From Halomonas sp. GD1P12 (GTDB lineage Bacteria > Pseudomonadota > Gammaproteobacteria > Pseudomonadales > Halomonadaceae), in assembly GCF_025725645.1 (NCBI RefSeq), contig NZ_CP107007.1:434001-498000 (forward strand): DNA of 64,000 bases, given 5' to 3'. Positions within the stretch are counted from its first letter, which is position 1, and every line of letters begins with the position of its first letter. This document shows, piece by piece, positions 1 to 8,595 of the stretch. The notes under the pieces were generated by a model. The model saw only the letters and a list, made by a program, of their open reading frames with translations. It searched no databases and was not told where the DNA came from. The position numbers were made by a program, and so were the translations under genes.

Positions 1-1
1 C

Positions 2-682
2 ACGCCTAACGCGTTTTGTAACCGCCTGCAGCGTTCGTATCGGCACGTCGGCGCGGCGCTGGCCCAGGAGGCCCAGTCGCTCAAAGCGTTTTTGGAGCTT
101 TCCACCTCCAGCGAGCGCACGCTGATTAGCTGGCTCTCATTGCAGACCGTATCCGGCTTCATGCTCGGCGCGCTGCTACCCCAGGCGGGCGGCTGGCAAA
201 CGCGCTCACTTTTCGAAAGCGCTGGCGCGCTTTGGGAGCTCAATGCCGGTGACGTCGTGGCCACCGATAGCCAGCGCTGGTGCCAACTCGCCCAACGCCT
301 GCCGTCACTGCCCGCTGGCATCACCGCGATCGCCACCTCACCGCTGGATGCCGCCACCTGGCAGGCATTAAAGGAGAAGGGCGTGGCGCATATCGTCGAG
401 CTTTACAGCGAGCCTGCGCTGGGCGTGATCGCCGCACGGCGCTCTCAGGCAGAGGCATTCGAGCTTCTGTCGCACTGGCACCCGACCGAAAGCAACGACT
501 ATCTTCTGTGCCTGGCCAAAGGCAGCGTGGCGCGAGAAGTCAGGCTTGGACAACCCATCGCCTGGACCGGTGCTCGCAACTTCAAGCCGGTCGAGTCCGA
601 ACCGCTCACCCCTCAGGCGCTTCCCCTTTGGGCAAGCCGGTCGGCGAATCAAAGGTCGCTTCAGGATGCGACAGCCGCGTAA
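2..682 (+). CDS. C-terminal part of an adenylating-enzyme-like (ANL superfamily) protein, cut by window edge
   Basis: The reading frame is open from the first base and stops at 682, so the N-terminus lies outside the window. The visible 226 residues resemble, from memory, the middle of acyl/aryl-CoA ligases of the photoactive-yellow-protein coumarate-ligase type: a segment like GFMLGALLPQAGGW, then a LYSEPALGVIAARR stretch where such enzymes have a YG(S/A)(T/S)E motif, then WTGARNFKPV. The C-terminal small domain that normally follows, with the catalytic lysine, is absent: the protein ends about 25 residues after FKPV. It could be a truncated or neofunctionalised ligase. The family call is tentative. 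The gene is convergent with the next one, 16 bases apart. Confidence 0.4.
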   Translation, partial: TPNAFCNRLQRSYRHVGAALAQEAQSLKAFLELSTSSERTLISWLSLQTVSGFMLGALLPQAGGWQTRSLFESAGALWELNAGDVVATDSQRWCQLAQRLPSLPAGITAIATSPLDAATWQALKEKGVAHIVELYSEPALGVIAARRSQAEAFELLSHWHPTESNDYLLCLAKGSVAREVRLGQPIAWTGARNFKPVESEPLTPQALPLWASRSANQRSLQDATAA

Positions 683-698
683 GCCGTTATTGTGGGAG

Positions 699-1865
699 TT
701 AAATGATCGCGTGGGGCACGAAGCAGGACGAATCCTTGGTAATGCGCCCCACATCTTCGCGAATGCCCATGCCGCAGGCGCGATCACCGACTACCCAACT
801 GCCCACCAGCGCATGATATTGGCCGAAACGCGGCATCGGGTGGTAGGCCTGGCGAATCCAGGGGCTATCCACGTAGGGCCCGGCCACGTCCTCGAACGCT
901 CCATCGTTGGTTTTGAGCTGAACGTTACTTCCCTCGCGAGAGAAAAACGGCTTGCGCACCCAGCCAGGTGCTAGTGGCTTCTCGTCCGGTTTTTCGAAGT
1001 AGGCGGGCAGCAGGTTAGGGTGATCCGGATACTCTTCCCATAAAAGTGGCAGAATCCCCTTGTTGGAGAGCACCGCCTTCCAGGGCGGCTCGAACCAGTG
1101 GGTGGCAAGCTCGGGAATAATTCTGCCGAATTCCTCCTGGGCCAGCTCCTCCCAAGGGTAGAGCTTGAACAGTGCCTTGATCGGCGCGTTGTCCAGATCC
1201 ACGAAGTAGTCGCAGCCGGGCTGAACGCCGATATCCTCGGTATGGATGAACGGCGCCTTGAGTCCGGCCTGTACGGCGATATCCTGCAGGTAGTGAACCG
1301 TAGCACGCTCCTCGACGTTATCCTTGATGCAGGAGAAGTGGAGCGTGTTATCACTCAAACGCTGGCCGATATGCGCCAGCGCCCCTAAAAGCTTCTCCTG
1401 AATCGAGTTGAACTGATCCGCGTGGCGCGGGATCAGCCCCTGCTCGATCGCCTGCTCGAGCCACACCCACTGAAAGATGCCCGCCTCATAGAGTGAGGTG
1501 GGTGTGTCGTAGTTGAGCTCCAGCAGTTTGGCCGGCCCATCGCCTGCGTAAGCGAAATCCATGCGTCCATAAAGATGGGGCTGGCCCGCGCGCCAGGAAT
1601 CGAAAATGGCGTCCCACATGAATTCCGGAATGCTCAAACGCTGCATCAGGGCGTTGGAGTGACACACCTTGTCCACCAGCGCCATGCACATCTCGTGAAG
1701 CTCCTCGGTCGGGGCTTCGATGTCGCGCTCTACCTGTTCCAGGGTGAACTGGTAGTAAGCGCTCTCTTTCCAGTAGGGTTCGCCGTCGATGGTATGAAAA
1801 TGAAACCCCAGCTCCTGGGCCAGGGTTTTCCACTGCGCGCGCTCCTTGATCTCGACTCTGAGCAT
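699..1865 (-). CDS. yjfC: Glutathionylspermidine synthase-like ATP-grasp protein (YjfC/YgiC family)
   Basis: This is a 388-residue protein, the same length as E. coli YjfC and YgiC. It has the synthetase (ATP-grasp) half of glutathionylspermidine synthase without the amidase domain. Visible family blocks are RMDFAYAGDGPAKLLELNYD (residues 101-120), RKPFFSREGSN (304-314, nucleotide-binding loop) and SWVVGDRACGMGIRED near 356-371. It should form an ATP-dependent amide bond in the cytoplasm, but the substrate is unknown; true glutathionylspermidine activity is not established for this stand-alone class. It is the last gene of a six-gene minus-strand cluster and starts 5 bases after the DUF1190 stop, so the two are very likely cotranscribed. 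Confidence 0.88.
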   Translation of the reverse strand: MLRVEIKERAQWKTLAQELGFHFHTIDGEPYWKESAYYQFTLEQVERDIEAPTEELHEMCMALVDKVCHSNALMQRLSIPEFMWDAIFDSWRAGQPHLYGRMDFAYAGDGPAKLLELNYDTPTSLYEAGIFQWVWLEQAIEQGLIPRHADQFNSIQEKLLGALAHIGQRLSDNTLHFSCIKDNVEERATVHYLQDIAVQAGLKAPFIHTEDIGVQPGCDYFVDLDNAPIKALFKLYPWEELAQEEFGRIIPELATHWFEPPWKAVLSNKGILPLLWEEYPDHPNLLPAYFEKPDEKPLAPGWVRKPFFSREGSNVQLKTNDGAFEDVAGPYVDSPWIRQAYHPMPRFGQYHALVGSWVVGDRACGMGIREDVGRITKDSSCFVPHAII

Positions 1866-1870
1866 GAAGG

Positions 1871-2476
1871 TCAGGAACCCCAGCCGCCGCGGGCGGAGGA
1901 GCGTGAGCCGAAGCCGCTGCGCTGGGTTGCCTGGCGGCTCTGCATCGCCGAGGTGCGCATGGTTTGTTGACGCTGGTTGACGCGCTGGCTGGCCTGGTTG
2001 GTGGCCGCGTTCCAGTTGCCCTGGTTTTGCCGGTTGCGGTAGACCGGCTCCTGATAAAGCCCCTGGCTGGTGGCGCCACGGCTGGTGCGCGACATCATGT
2101 TGCCCACCATGTAGCCCATCAGTGCCGGCATGAACCAGCCGCCGCCACCGCCGCCGGTCGCGGCCTGGGCCTGCTCCTCGGTCGGCGCCACGCAGGCGCC
2201 TTCGCCGTGTTCGGCTTCGCAGGCTTCGAGCGAGTCAAAGCGCGGCACTTCCTTGATCGAGGCTTCATAAGACTCCTCGCAGGCGCTTTGGGTATAGACG
2301 TTCGCCTCGACGCACTCCTCGACACTCTGATAGCTGCGCGGGCTGTCGAAGCGGACGTCGGTCACTTCCTCGGGCTGGCCGCAGCCGGTCAGCGTGAAGG
2401 CGCCGGCGCCCATCAGTGCCAAAGAGAGCCGCGCGCTGCGCTTGCGCGAGGGCAGATGATTGTCGTGCTGGTTCAT
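1871..2476 (-). CDS. yjfM: DUF1190 (YgiB/YjfM family) predicted lipoprotein
   Basis: The protein has 201 residues. The N-terminus carries a basic stretch, a hydrophobic core and a lipobox-like LTGC at about residues 29-32, so it is probably lipidated at Cys32. Four further cysteines sit in the family's pattern of paired CV/CE motifs (around residues 55-95). A Gly-rich stretch and the WFMPALMGYMVGNMM segment follow, then a low-complexity Gln/Arg/Ser tail ending in RGGWGS. This layout matches E. coli YgiB/YjfM. The function is unknown. It sits between the DUF350 membrane protein and the ATP-grasp gene, the order seen in E. coli yjfLMC. Confidence 0.85.
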   Translation of the reverse strand: MNQHDNHLPSRKRSARLSLALMGAGAFTLTGCGQPEEVTDVRFDSPRSYQSVEECVEANVYTQSACEESYEASIKEVPRFDSLEACEAEHGEGACVAPTEEQAQAATGGGGGGWFMPALMGYMVGNMMSRTSRGATSQGLYQEPVYRNRQNQGNWNAATNQASQRVNQRQQTMRTSAMQSRQATQRSGFGSRSSARGGWGS

Positions 2477-2486
2477 GAAGGACTCC

Positions 2487-2897
2487 TTACCACGTCATCG
2501 AGGCGGCGTTGAGTAAACCGACCGCAATGCAGATACTGCCGACCAGAATCCCGTAGGCCATATGGCCTTCGTTAATATGGGTCGAAAGGCTTTCGCCCTG
2601 ATTCTGAAGAACGACTTTCAAGCCGAAGAACGTCGCCAGCTGTACGCCGAAGGCGATCACCCCCCACAGCAAAAAGTCGATGAAGTTGATCGAGTTCGCC
2701 ATGGCGCTATAAAGCGGCAGGGTAAAGCCGATGATCGAACCCGCGTAGGCGGTCGCGGCCGCGGCGTTGCCCTGGCGAATCAGCGCCCACTCCTTGTGCG
2801 GCGTGATGCGGCTGTAGCAGTACATGAACGCGCCCAAAAGAATCAGTGCGCCGATCAGATAGCCGAGAAAGTGGGGCAGGCCTTGCAGATAGTTCAT
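2487..2897 (-). CDS. yjfL: DUF350 inner-membrane protein (YjfL family)
   Basis: I start the gene at the ATG of MNYLQGLPHF (136 residues). A GGAAGA lies about 9 bases upstream, and the length fits E. coli YjfL (about 132). A longer frame to 2954 is open but adds a non-conserved leader. Four hydrophobic segments are visible: FLGYLIGALILLGAFMYCY, AYAGSIIGFTLPLYSAM, FLLWGVIAFGVQLATFFGL and GILVGSICIAVGLLNAASM. This is the DUF350 repeat of two TM pairs. The biochemical role is unknown. The genomic link to a PspA/IM30 protein and an ATP-grasp ligase suggests a membrane-associated complex. Confidence 0.85.
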   Translation of the reverse strand: MNYLQGLPHFLGYLIGALILLGAFMYCYSRITPHKEWALIRQGNAAAATAYAGSIIGFTLPLYSAMANSINFIDFLLWGVIAFGVQLATFFGLKVVLQNQGESLSTHINEGHMAYGILVGSICIAVGLLNAASMTW

Positions 2898-2950
2898 GGT
2901 CGAGTCTTCCGTGTTGACGAATGAGGTCTGACAGCATAAGACGCCGAGGA

Positions 2951-3670
2951 TCAAATAGCATCAATGTCGATCGAGGCGACGTCAACGCCCAGATTCTCCA
3001 CCAGCATGAAGCCACCTTCGCCATCGTCCTCGGCGCTCAACAGCACGTACTCCATGCGCTCGGCACCTTTGATGGCGCGCTCGTACAGCATGGCGTGATG
3101 CACCACCTGCCGGGTCATGACGCTCTCCTGCGTCATGACCTGCTCCTCGAACTGCACCGGCGGCGACCACTCGCTTTCCGGTTCGCCCCACACCCGGTCG
3201 AAGACGCGCTCGCCTTCGTCGGCGGTCGAGGCCACGGTGAGGCGCTTGACGCCGAGCGTGCTCGTTTGTGCCTCGGCAGGGTTCAAGAGCGCGTCGAACT
3301 CATCGTTTGAGAGATGGCTCACCCGGTAGAAGTCGAACACCTTGTACTCGATGACCTGGCGGCCCTCGACGTTGGCCTGAAGCCAGGTATCGTTTTCCAG
3401 ATAAAAGCGCACCAGGTGCGCGCCCTGGCCCAGCTCCACGTGGCCCACCGCGGCGATGTGATAGTCACGCTCGCTTTCCCACTGAAACAGCGTATCCGGG
3501 TAGGCGGCGAGCTCGCTGAGCTTTAGTCGCACGCGCCCATCCAGGCGCAGCCCGGCGAAGTCGCTCGACGACATGCCGATGGGAAGGCCAGCGGTGAAAT
3601 CCGACGAGGCGTCCGGCGCATCAAAGCGCTCGCTTTGCCCGCCAAGCAGCGCTTTCAGGGTTTTCAGCAT
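2951..3670 (-). CDS. yjfK: DUF2491 protein (YjfK family)
   Basis: This is a 239-residue soluble protein without signal or membrane segment, slightly longer than E. coli YjfK (219). It starts MLKTLKALLGG, with a GGAGAG Shine-Dalgarno just upstream. The body alternates hydrophobic and charged strands (VRLKLSELAAYPDTLFQWES, HLVRFYLENDTWLQ, IEYKVFDFYRVSHL) and ends in an acidic tail. I see no catalytic motif. It lies between the PspA-like gene and the DUF350 gene, as in E. coli yjfJKL, so the family call rests on both sequence and order. Function unknown. Confidence 0.85.
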   Translation of the reverse strand: MLKTLKALLGGQSERFDAPDASSDFTAGLPIGMSSSDFAGLRLDGRVRLKLSELAAYPDTLFQWESERDYHIAAVGHVELGQGAHLVRFYLENDTWLQANVEGRQVIEYKVFDFYRVSHLSNDEFDALLNPAEAQTSTLGVKRLTVASTADEGERVFDRVWGEPESEWSPPVQFEEQVMTQESVMTRQVVHHAMLYERAIKGAERMEYVLLSAEDDGEGGFMLVENLGVDVASIDIDAI

Positions 3671-3747
3671 TCGGCTCTCCTGGGTAATCGGCCGGCGATC
3701 GGCGGCGACCTGCCGCCATCGCCCTGGGCGTTATGACTTGAAAAAGC

Positions 3748-4440
3748 TCACTCGGTGGGCGCCTTTTTGGCCCGGATGCGGGCCAATACGTCGTCCGCGC
3801 GGCGCTCGTTGGCACCGATGCCTGCCGCTTTCAGGCGGCTTTCGAGCTCGCTTCCGCTCTCTTCGGCGCTGAGCTGCTCGGCGGCCTTCATCTGCGCGCT
3901 GTCCAGCGCCTGGCGCTCGCGGATACGCTCGAGCGACTCCATCGCACTGCCCATGGCGCTGTTTTGCCCGGAGTGGCGAGCGGCCACGGCGGACTGGGCG
4001 CGCTGGGCGGACTCCGTTGCCTTGACCACGCTGACCTGCTGCTTGAGCTGGCGCAGCTGGTTTTCGGTGTTGCGAATGGTGTTGCGAAGGCTCTCGATGC
4101 TGGTATCGAACTCGCCCACGATCTGCTGCTCGGCCTCGAGCGCCTCGGTCAGGGCAACGATGCGCTCGGCAACCTCGACGGCGAGCTGCTCCTCGCCGCG
4201 ATCCAGCGCCGCCTCGGCGCTGTGCTCGAGCTCATCGATCTTTTTCTCGAGGGTGATGGTCTTGTCGCTGTTGATCTGTCGCTGACCCATCAGGCGGGCA
4301 AGCTCGGTTTTCGACGCTTTCAGGTGCTGCTCGGCGTCGCGAATCTCCTGGTCGAGGATACGCAGTGCCTGGGAGTCGACGACGGCCTGGCCGGTTTCAT
4401 TGGCCTTGCCGCGCAGCGCGGTCATGATCTTGTTGAGCAT
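3748..4440 (-). CDS. yjfJ: PspA/IM30 family coiled-coil protein (YjfJ)
   Basis: The protein has 230 residues and is almost entirely helical, with long heptad-like charged stretches from about 25 to 150 (DQEIRDAEQHLKASKTELAR, LEKKIDELEHSAEAALDRGE). It has the usual amphipathic N-terminus of PspA/IM30 (MLNKIMTALRGKANE), which in this ESCRT-III-like superfamily binds membrane. The length equals E. coli YjfJ (232). It probably forms oligomers on the inner membrane and responds to envelope stress, but the yjf-type PspA paralogues are much less studied than PspA. The start follows a GAGGAA on the minus strand. It is transcribed just after the DUF2170 gene. Confidence 0.9.
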   Translation of the reverse strand: MLNKIMTALRGKANETGQAVVDSQALRILDQEIRDAEQHLKASKTELARLMGQRQINSDKTITLEKKIDELEHSAEAALDRGEEQLAVEVAERIVALTEALEAEQQIVGEFDTSIESLRNTIRNTENQLRQLKQQVSVVKATESAQRAQSAVAARHSGQNSAMGSAMESLERIRERQALDSAQMKAAEQLSAEESGSELESRLKAAGIGANERRADDVLARIRAKKAPTE

Positions 4441-4455
4441 AAAAATTCCTCGGGA

Positions 4456-4917
4456 TTAACGCGGCGAATGGGAAAAATCGGACTGAATGAGGCGCGCCAC
4501 TTCCATCGCCGCGCTCGCCGTGGCGTGAAGCTCGGCGCAGATGGAGGCGAGTCGCGAATCGGCGAAAAGCTGGCCGTAAGCCACGTAGTAGTCGCGCCCG
4601 TCCAAAGTGACGATCCCAACGGAGGCCAGCGGCAGCATCACGCCCTGGCGCAAAAGCTCCTCGTTCAGCGCGGTCTGGTCTGCCACGCTATCGACCGGCG
4701 TGATGGTGGTCATCGCCACCCATTCGTCGTCGCTTTTGGACAGCGTGAGCGTCAGGTTGCCGTAGTCGTGCAGCGCAAAAATGAGGGTGTCGTTGTCCTC
4801 GTCGAGCTCCATATCGGCTCTGGGCCACTCGAGGGAGCCATCGTGGGCGGCGCTGGCCACGATGCGCTCGTGAAGTTCGGCCGCGGAGGCGGCGGGCGTG
4901 TCGGTAAGCGTCGTCAA
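4456..4917 (-). CDS. yjfI: DUF2170 protein (YjfI family)
   Basis: The protein has 153 residues and no signal peptide. The core, LIFALHDYGNLTLTLSKSDD followed by EWVAMTTITPVDSVADQTALNEELL and LASVGIVTLDGRDYYVAYGQL, matches the short acidic YjfI/DUF2170 proteins. The overall fold resembles small chaperone-like domains, but I cannot assign a reaction. It is the first gene of the six-gene cluster, 15 bases before the PspA-like gene. Its promoter should lie in the 172-base divergent gap towards the cyclodeaminase-like gene. The two regulons are probably separate. Confidence 0.85.
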   Translation of the reverse strand: MTTLTDTPAASAAELHERIVASAAHDGSLEWPRADMELDEDNDTLIFALHDYGNLTLTLSKSDDEWVAMTTITPVDSVADQTALNEELLRQGVMLPLASVGIVTLDGRDYYVAYGQLFADSRLASICAELHATASAAMEVARLIQSDFSHSPR

Positions 4918-5089
4918 AAGTGATACTCCCTGATAAAAGCGTCCATGAATAAAAGCGAAGATCGAAAGACAAGGATAGACCCTGACACTCCGATACGGCG
5001 CGGGACAAATGATTTAACCTGAAACGTGTCTTTCTAGGACCCGGCACGCCCGCGCGAGTTCTCGCATCCACCGCTTTCGAGGAACGTTC

Positions 5090-5713
5090 ATGACTCATGA
5101 TACAGCGCACGACAGTATTTGGCAGATGCCGCTCGATGACTTTCGCGACGCTCTGGCCCTAAAGCCCATGCCGGGCTGCGGTGCCGCGGCCGCCGTCAGC
5201 GCAAGCCTGGGCCTGGCGCTGATACTCAAGGGGCTACACCTTGGCCAGCAGCACGCGCAAAGCGATGACCGTCAGGCGTTGATCGACGAGGGAGAGGCGT
5301 TAAAACAGGCGCTGTCGCCGCTGGCCGACGAGGACGTGGCCGCGTTCGAGGCGATGATGGACGCGCTTAAGCGCCCCAAACGCTCCTTTGATGAGAAAGC
5401 CGCCCGGCGCGAGGCCATCCAGGCGGCGGCGAGCCGCGCCGTTCAGGTGCCGCTGGACACCGCCCGGCGCTGCCTGGAGGCGCTCACGCTTGGCCACCAG
5501 GCGCTTTCGCACATCGAGGCACAGTTTGAAAGCGATGCCACCGCCGGCGCCTATCTGCTTCACGCCGCGGTTCAAAGCGTGCTGCTCAACGTCGACGCCA
5601 ACCTGGAGGCACTTGGCGACGAGCAGACCAAACAAAACGCACGCGCGGCACAGAACGAGATTCGTGAGCAATCCCGGGCGCTGATCCAGGGGTTCGAGGC
5701 GCCCGCATCATGA
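5090..5713 (+). CDS. Stand-alone formimidoyl-THF cyclodeaminase-like protein (FTCD_C family)
   Basis: The 207 residues match the cyclodeaminase/methenyl-THF cyclohydrolase domain (about 200 residues) of formiminotransferase-cyclodeaminase: a helical protein with FRDALALKPMPGCGAAAAVSASLGLALILK at the N-terminus. The family usually reads PxPGGGS at this site; here residues 28-31 are PGCG, so the folate-site glycine is a cysteine. If active it would release ammonia from formimino-THF or hydrolyse methenyl-THF in one-carbon metabolism. No histidine-degradation genes are nearby. It is monocistronic and convergent with matB; the two stop codons lie side by side inside TCATGA at 5708-5713. Confidence 0.75.
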   Translation: MTHDTAHDSIWQMPLDDFRDALALKPMPGCGAAAAVSASLGLALILKGLHLGQQHAQSDDRQALIDEGEALKQALSPLADEDVAAFEAMMDALKRPKRSFDEKAARREAIQAAASRAVQVPLDTARRCLEALTLGHQALSHIEAQFESDATAGAYLLHAAVQSVLLNVDANLEALGDEQTKQNARAAQNEIREQSRALIQGFEAPAS

Positions 5714-7228
5714 CCGGTAGGTGGCCTCGAAGCGCTGGCGTAGCTGGTTTTTCTGCACCTTACCCATGGTGTTGCGCGGGAGCTCGTCGACGAAGAACAC
5801 CCGCTTGGGCTGCTTGTATTTGGCCAGCCGCCCTTGAAGGTGCTCGAGAATCGTTTGCTCGCTGGCCTCGGCGCCGGGCTTGAGCACGACCACGGCGGTC
5901 ACGCCCTCGCCGAAATCCGGGTGGGGCAGGCCGATCACGGCGGATTCGTCGACCGGGTCGAGCTCGTCGATCAGCTGCTCGACCTCCTTGGGGTAGACGT
6001 TGTAGCCGCCAGAGATCACCAGGTCCTTGTCGCGCCCGACGATATGCACGTAGCCCTGGGTATCGCGCAGGGCCAGGTCGCCGGTGATGAAAAAGCCGTC
6101 GTCCAGCAGCTCCTCGCGGGTCTTTTCCGGCATGCGCCAGTAGCCGATGAACACGTTGGGTCCGCGTACCTGGAGAATGCCGATATCGCCGTCCTCGACC
6201 TCCCGGCCGGTCTCGCGGTCGATGATACGAATCTCGACCCCGTCTAGCGGCATACCGACCGTGCCGGCGCGCCGCTCGCCCTCATAGGGGTTGGAGAGGT
6301 TCATGTTGGTTTCGGTCATGCCGTAGCGCTCGAGAATGGCCTGGCCGGTTTTCTCCTCGAAGGCTTGGTGGGTTTCCGCCGTGAGCGGCGCCGAGCCCGA
6401 AACGAACAGGCGCATGTTGGCCGTTGCCTTTGGCGTCAGGCGCGCATCCTGAACCAGCCGGGTGTAGAAAGTGGGAACGCCCATCATCACGCTGCCCCGC
6501 GGCAGCTCCTCGAAAATCACGTCGGCGTCGAATTTGGGCAGAAAGAGCATGCACGCGCCGGCCATCAGCACCACGTTGCAGGCGACGAACAGGCCGTGGG
6601 TATGAAAGATGGGCAGCGCATGGATGAGCCGGTCCTCGGCGCTGAAGTGCCACGCCCGGGCCAGCGTTTTGGCGTTGGAGGCCAGGTTTTGATGGGTCAG
6701 CATGGCGCCCTTGGAGCGCCCGGTGGTGCCAGAGGTATAGAGAATGGCGGCCAGATCCTGGGATGAGAGCTTGGCGATCTCCTCCTGCGGCGGCGCCTGC
6801 GCGGCTTTTTCCCACAGCGTGCCGTCGGCACTTTGCCCCAGCGTCTCCACCGCGGGGCAGCCGGTTTTCTCGGCGATCTCACGCGCCTCTACCAATGATG
6901 CCGGGGCACAGACGAAGAGCGCAGGCTCGGCGTCGCTCAGGAAATAGTCGATTTCATCGCCGGTGTAGCCGGTATTGAGCGGCAGGTAGACGCCGCCGAT
7001 GCGCAGGCAGGCAAGATAGAGCAGAATCGCTTCCGGGCTTTTCTCGACCTGCACGGCCACGCGGTCGCCTTTCTTGACGCCCAGGGCGACGAGCGCACCG
7101 GCCAGGCGCGCGCTTTTATTATGGGCGTCACGGTAGGTGTAGCGCCGGCCTTCGCGGGTGGTGATGAAGTCGGCCGTCGCGCGCGCGTTCATCGTTGCGG
7201 CAAAGGTGTCGAACAGGTTGTGATTCAT
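5708..7228 (-). CDS. matB: Malonyl-CoA synthetase (malonate-CoA ligase)
   Basis: The protein has 506 residues, the normal length for MatB. It makes malonyl-CoA from malonate, ATP and CoA in the cytoplasm. The P-loop-like motif YTSGTTGRSKG is at 164-174, the GYNVYPKEVEQLIDEL hinge region follows near 410, and the PRNTMGKVQK motif with the catalytic lysine is at 484-493. The assignment to malonate over other acids comes mainly from the adjacent decarboxylase, whose stop overlaps its start by 4 bases (ATGA), and from the TRAP genes behind that. It is the last gene of the dctP-dctQ-dctM-decarboxylase-matB operon. Confidence 0.92.
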   Translation of the reverse strand: MNHNLFDTFAATMNARATADFITTREGRRYTYRDAHNKSARLAGALVALGVKKGDRVAVQVEKSPEAILLYLACLRIGGVYLPLNTGYTGDEIDYFLSDAEPALFVCAPASLVEAREIAEKTGCPAVETLGQSADGTLWEKAAQAPPQEEIAKLSSQDLAAILYTSGTTGRSKGAMLTHQNLASNAKTLARAWHFSAEDRLIHALPIFHTHGLFVACNVVLMAGACMLFLPKFDADVIFEELPRGSVMMGVPTFYTRLVQDARLTPKATANMRLFVSGSAPLTAETHQAFEEKTGQAILERYGMTETNMNLSNPYEGERRAGTVGMPLDGVEIRIIDRETGREVEDGDIGILQVRGPNVFIGYWRMPEKTREELLDDGFFITGDLALRDTQGYVHIVGRDKDLVISGGYNVYPKEVEQLIDELDPVDESAVIGLPHPDFGEGVTAVVVLKPGAEASEQTILEHLQGRLAKYKQPKRVFFVDELPRNTMGKVQKNQLRQRFEATYRS

Positions 7229-8583
7229 TTGGACGTCTCTCCCTTGGCCAGCGTTTTTCTCGCCCGACGGGCCAGGTCGCGGACCTCGCTTGTGCAGGCC
7301 ACGGCCTTTTTAGAGGTGTAGTTTTCGTGATTGCGTTCGATGTCGTCCAGCACGTAGAGGTAGTTGACCATGAGCCCCGTCGCCTGCTGGACGCCCTTGG
7401 TCGAGGTGTCGCCCAACCAGTTGATGCGATGAAGCTCGGCGCCGTTGCCCAGGTGAAAGCGCGCCACCGGATTGAGCGGCAGCCCCCCTGGATGTTTGAC
7501 ATCGACCAGATAGTGGGCCGCCAGCGGCTTGATCACCTCTTTCAAGCGCTCCTCGCGCTCGCTGTCCGCCGGCCAGCCCGGGGTGTCGAGCGCCTTGAGC
7601 GCCGTCTGAACCTCTTCCGACCAGTGGGCGCTTTGGCGCTGTTCTGAAAGCCACTGGGCAAAGCCCGGCACCGGCGAAAGGGTGACGAAGTACTTGAGCT
7701 GGGGAAGTTCCTGTTTGAGCTCCTGCACGACCTGCTTGATCAGGAAATTGCCAAACGAGATGCCGCGCAGACCGGTCTGGCAGTTGCTGATGCCGAAAAA
7801 GGCCGCGGTATCGGCGTTATCCGGCTCCTTGAGGCCGCTCTCCTCGCCCTTGAGAATCGGCTGTATTCGGTTGGGCAGGCCCTTGTGCAGCGCCACCTCG
7901 ACGAAGATCAGCGGCTCGTCGCCGATCGCCGGGTGAAAGAAGGCGAAGCAGCGACGGTCGCGCGCGTCCAGTCGCCGGCGCAGATCGTTCCAGTCCTGAA
8001 TCTCGTGCACCGCTTCGTAGCGGATGATCTTTTCGAGAATCGAGGCTGGCGTGTTCCAGTCGATGCGCTTGAGCATCAAAAAACCGCGGTTGAACCAGGA
8101 GCCGAACAGGTGGGCGAAGTCTTCGTCGATAGGCGCAAGCGCTGGCTGCTCGCGCAAAAGCCCGAGCAGGTCCTCGCGCATCTTGACCAGGTCGAACGTG
8201 CCGTCGCTTGCCAGGTTCAAACGCCGGAAAAGCTCCTGACGCCGGGGCTCGCAGGCCTCGAACAGCGCCTGGAGCGTGAGGTTGTCCCGCGCTTTCGCGT
8301 ACGCCGCGTAGGCGGTGTCGATCTGCGCCGGGTCGGCGGCGAAATCCGCTGCCAGACGCTCGAAGAAGGTGGTTTTCTCGCCGGGCGAGAGGCGCTGGTA
8401 GAGCGCCAGCGCTCTACTGGCCAGCGCAATACTCGACGCCTCGCCGTCGCTTGCCATCAAGGCGTTGCATGCCTTGATCAGCTGGTGATGATCCGGCGTC
8501 ACCGCCTCCGGCTGCTTGCGCCGCAACAGCGCATCACGCTGGGTGATGTTGTTGAAAAGCTCCTGTAGAAACGTCATGTTCAC
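7225..8583 (-). CDS. matA: Malonyl-CoA decarboxylase
   Basis: The protein has 452 residues and converts malonyl-CoA to acetyl-CoA and CO2. The two most conserved blocks of the family are clear: FGNFLIKQVVQEL followed by TLSPVPGF with Ser303, and RFHLGNGAELHRINWLGD with His377; these match the Ser/His catalytic pair of eukaryotic MLYCD. The N-terminal 150 residues form the helical oligomerisation domain. The start could be Met1 or Met3 (MTFLQEL). With MatB this channels imported malonate to acetyl-CoA. It lies 12 bases after dctM and overlaps matB by 4 bases, so the proteins are translationally coupled. Confidence 0.95.
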   Translation of the reverse strand: MNMTFLQELFNNITQRDALLRRKQPEAVTPDHHQLIKACNALMASDGEASSIALASRALALYQRLSPGEKTTFFERLAADFAADPAQIDTAYAAYAKARDNLTLQALFEACEPRRQELFRRLNLASDGTFDLVKMREDLLGLLREQPALAPIDEDFAHLFGSWFNRGFLMLKRIDWNTPASILEKIIRYEAVHEIQDWNDLRRRLDARDRRCFAFFHPAIGDEPLIFVEVALHKGLPNRIQPILKGEESGLKEPDNADTAAFFGISNCQTGLRGISFGNFLIKQVVQELKQELPQLKYFVTLSPVPGFAQWLSEQRQSAHWSEEVQTALKALDTPGWPADSEREERLKEVIKPLAAHYLVDVKHPGGLPLNPVARFHLGNGAELHRINWLGDTSTKGVQQATGLMVNYLYVLDDIERNHENYTSKKAVACTSEVRDLARRARKTLAKGETSK

Positions 8584-8595
8584 GATGCGCCTCCT

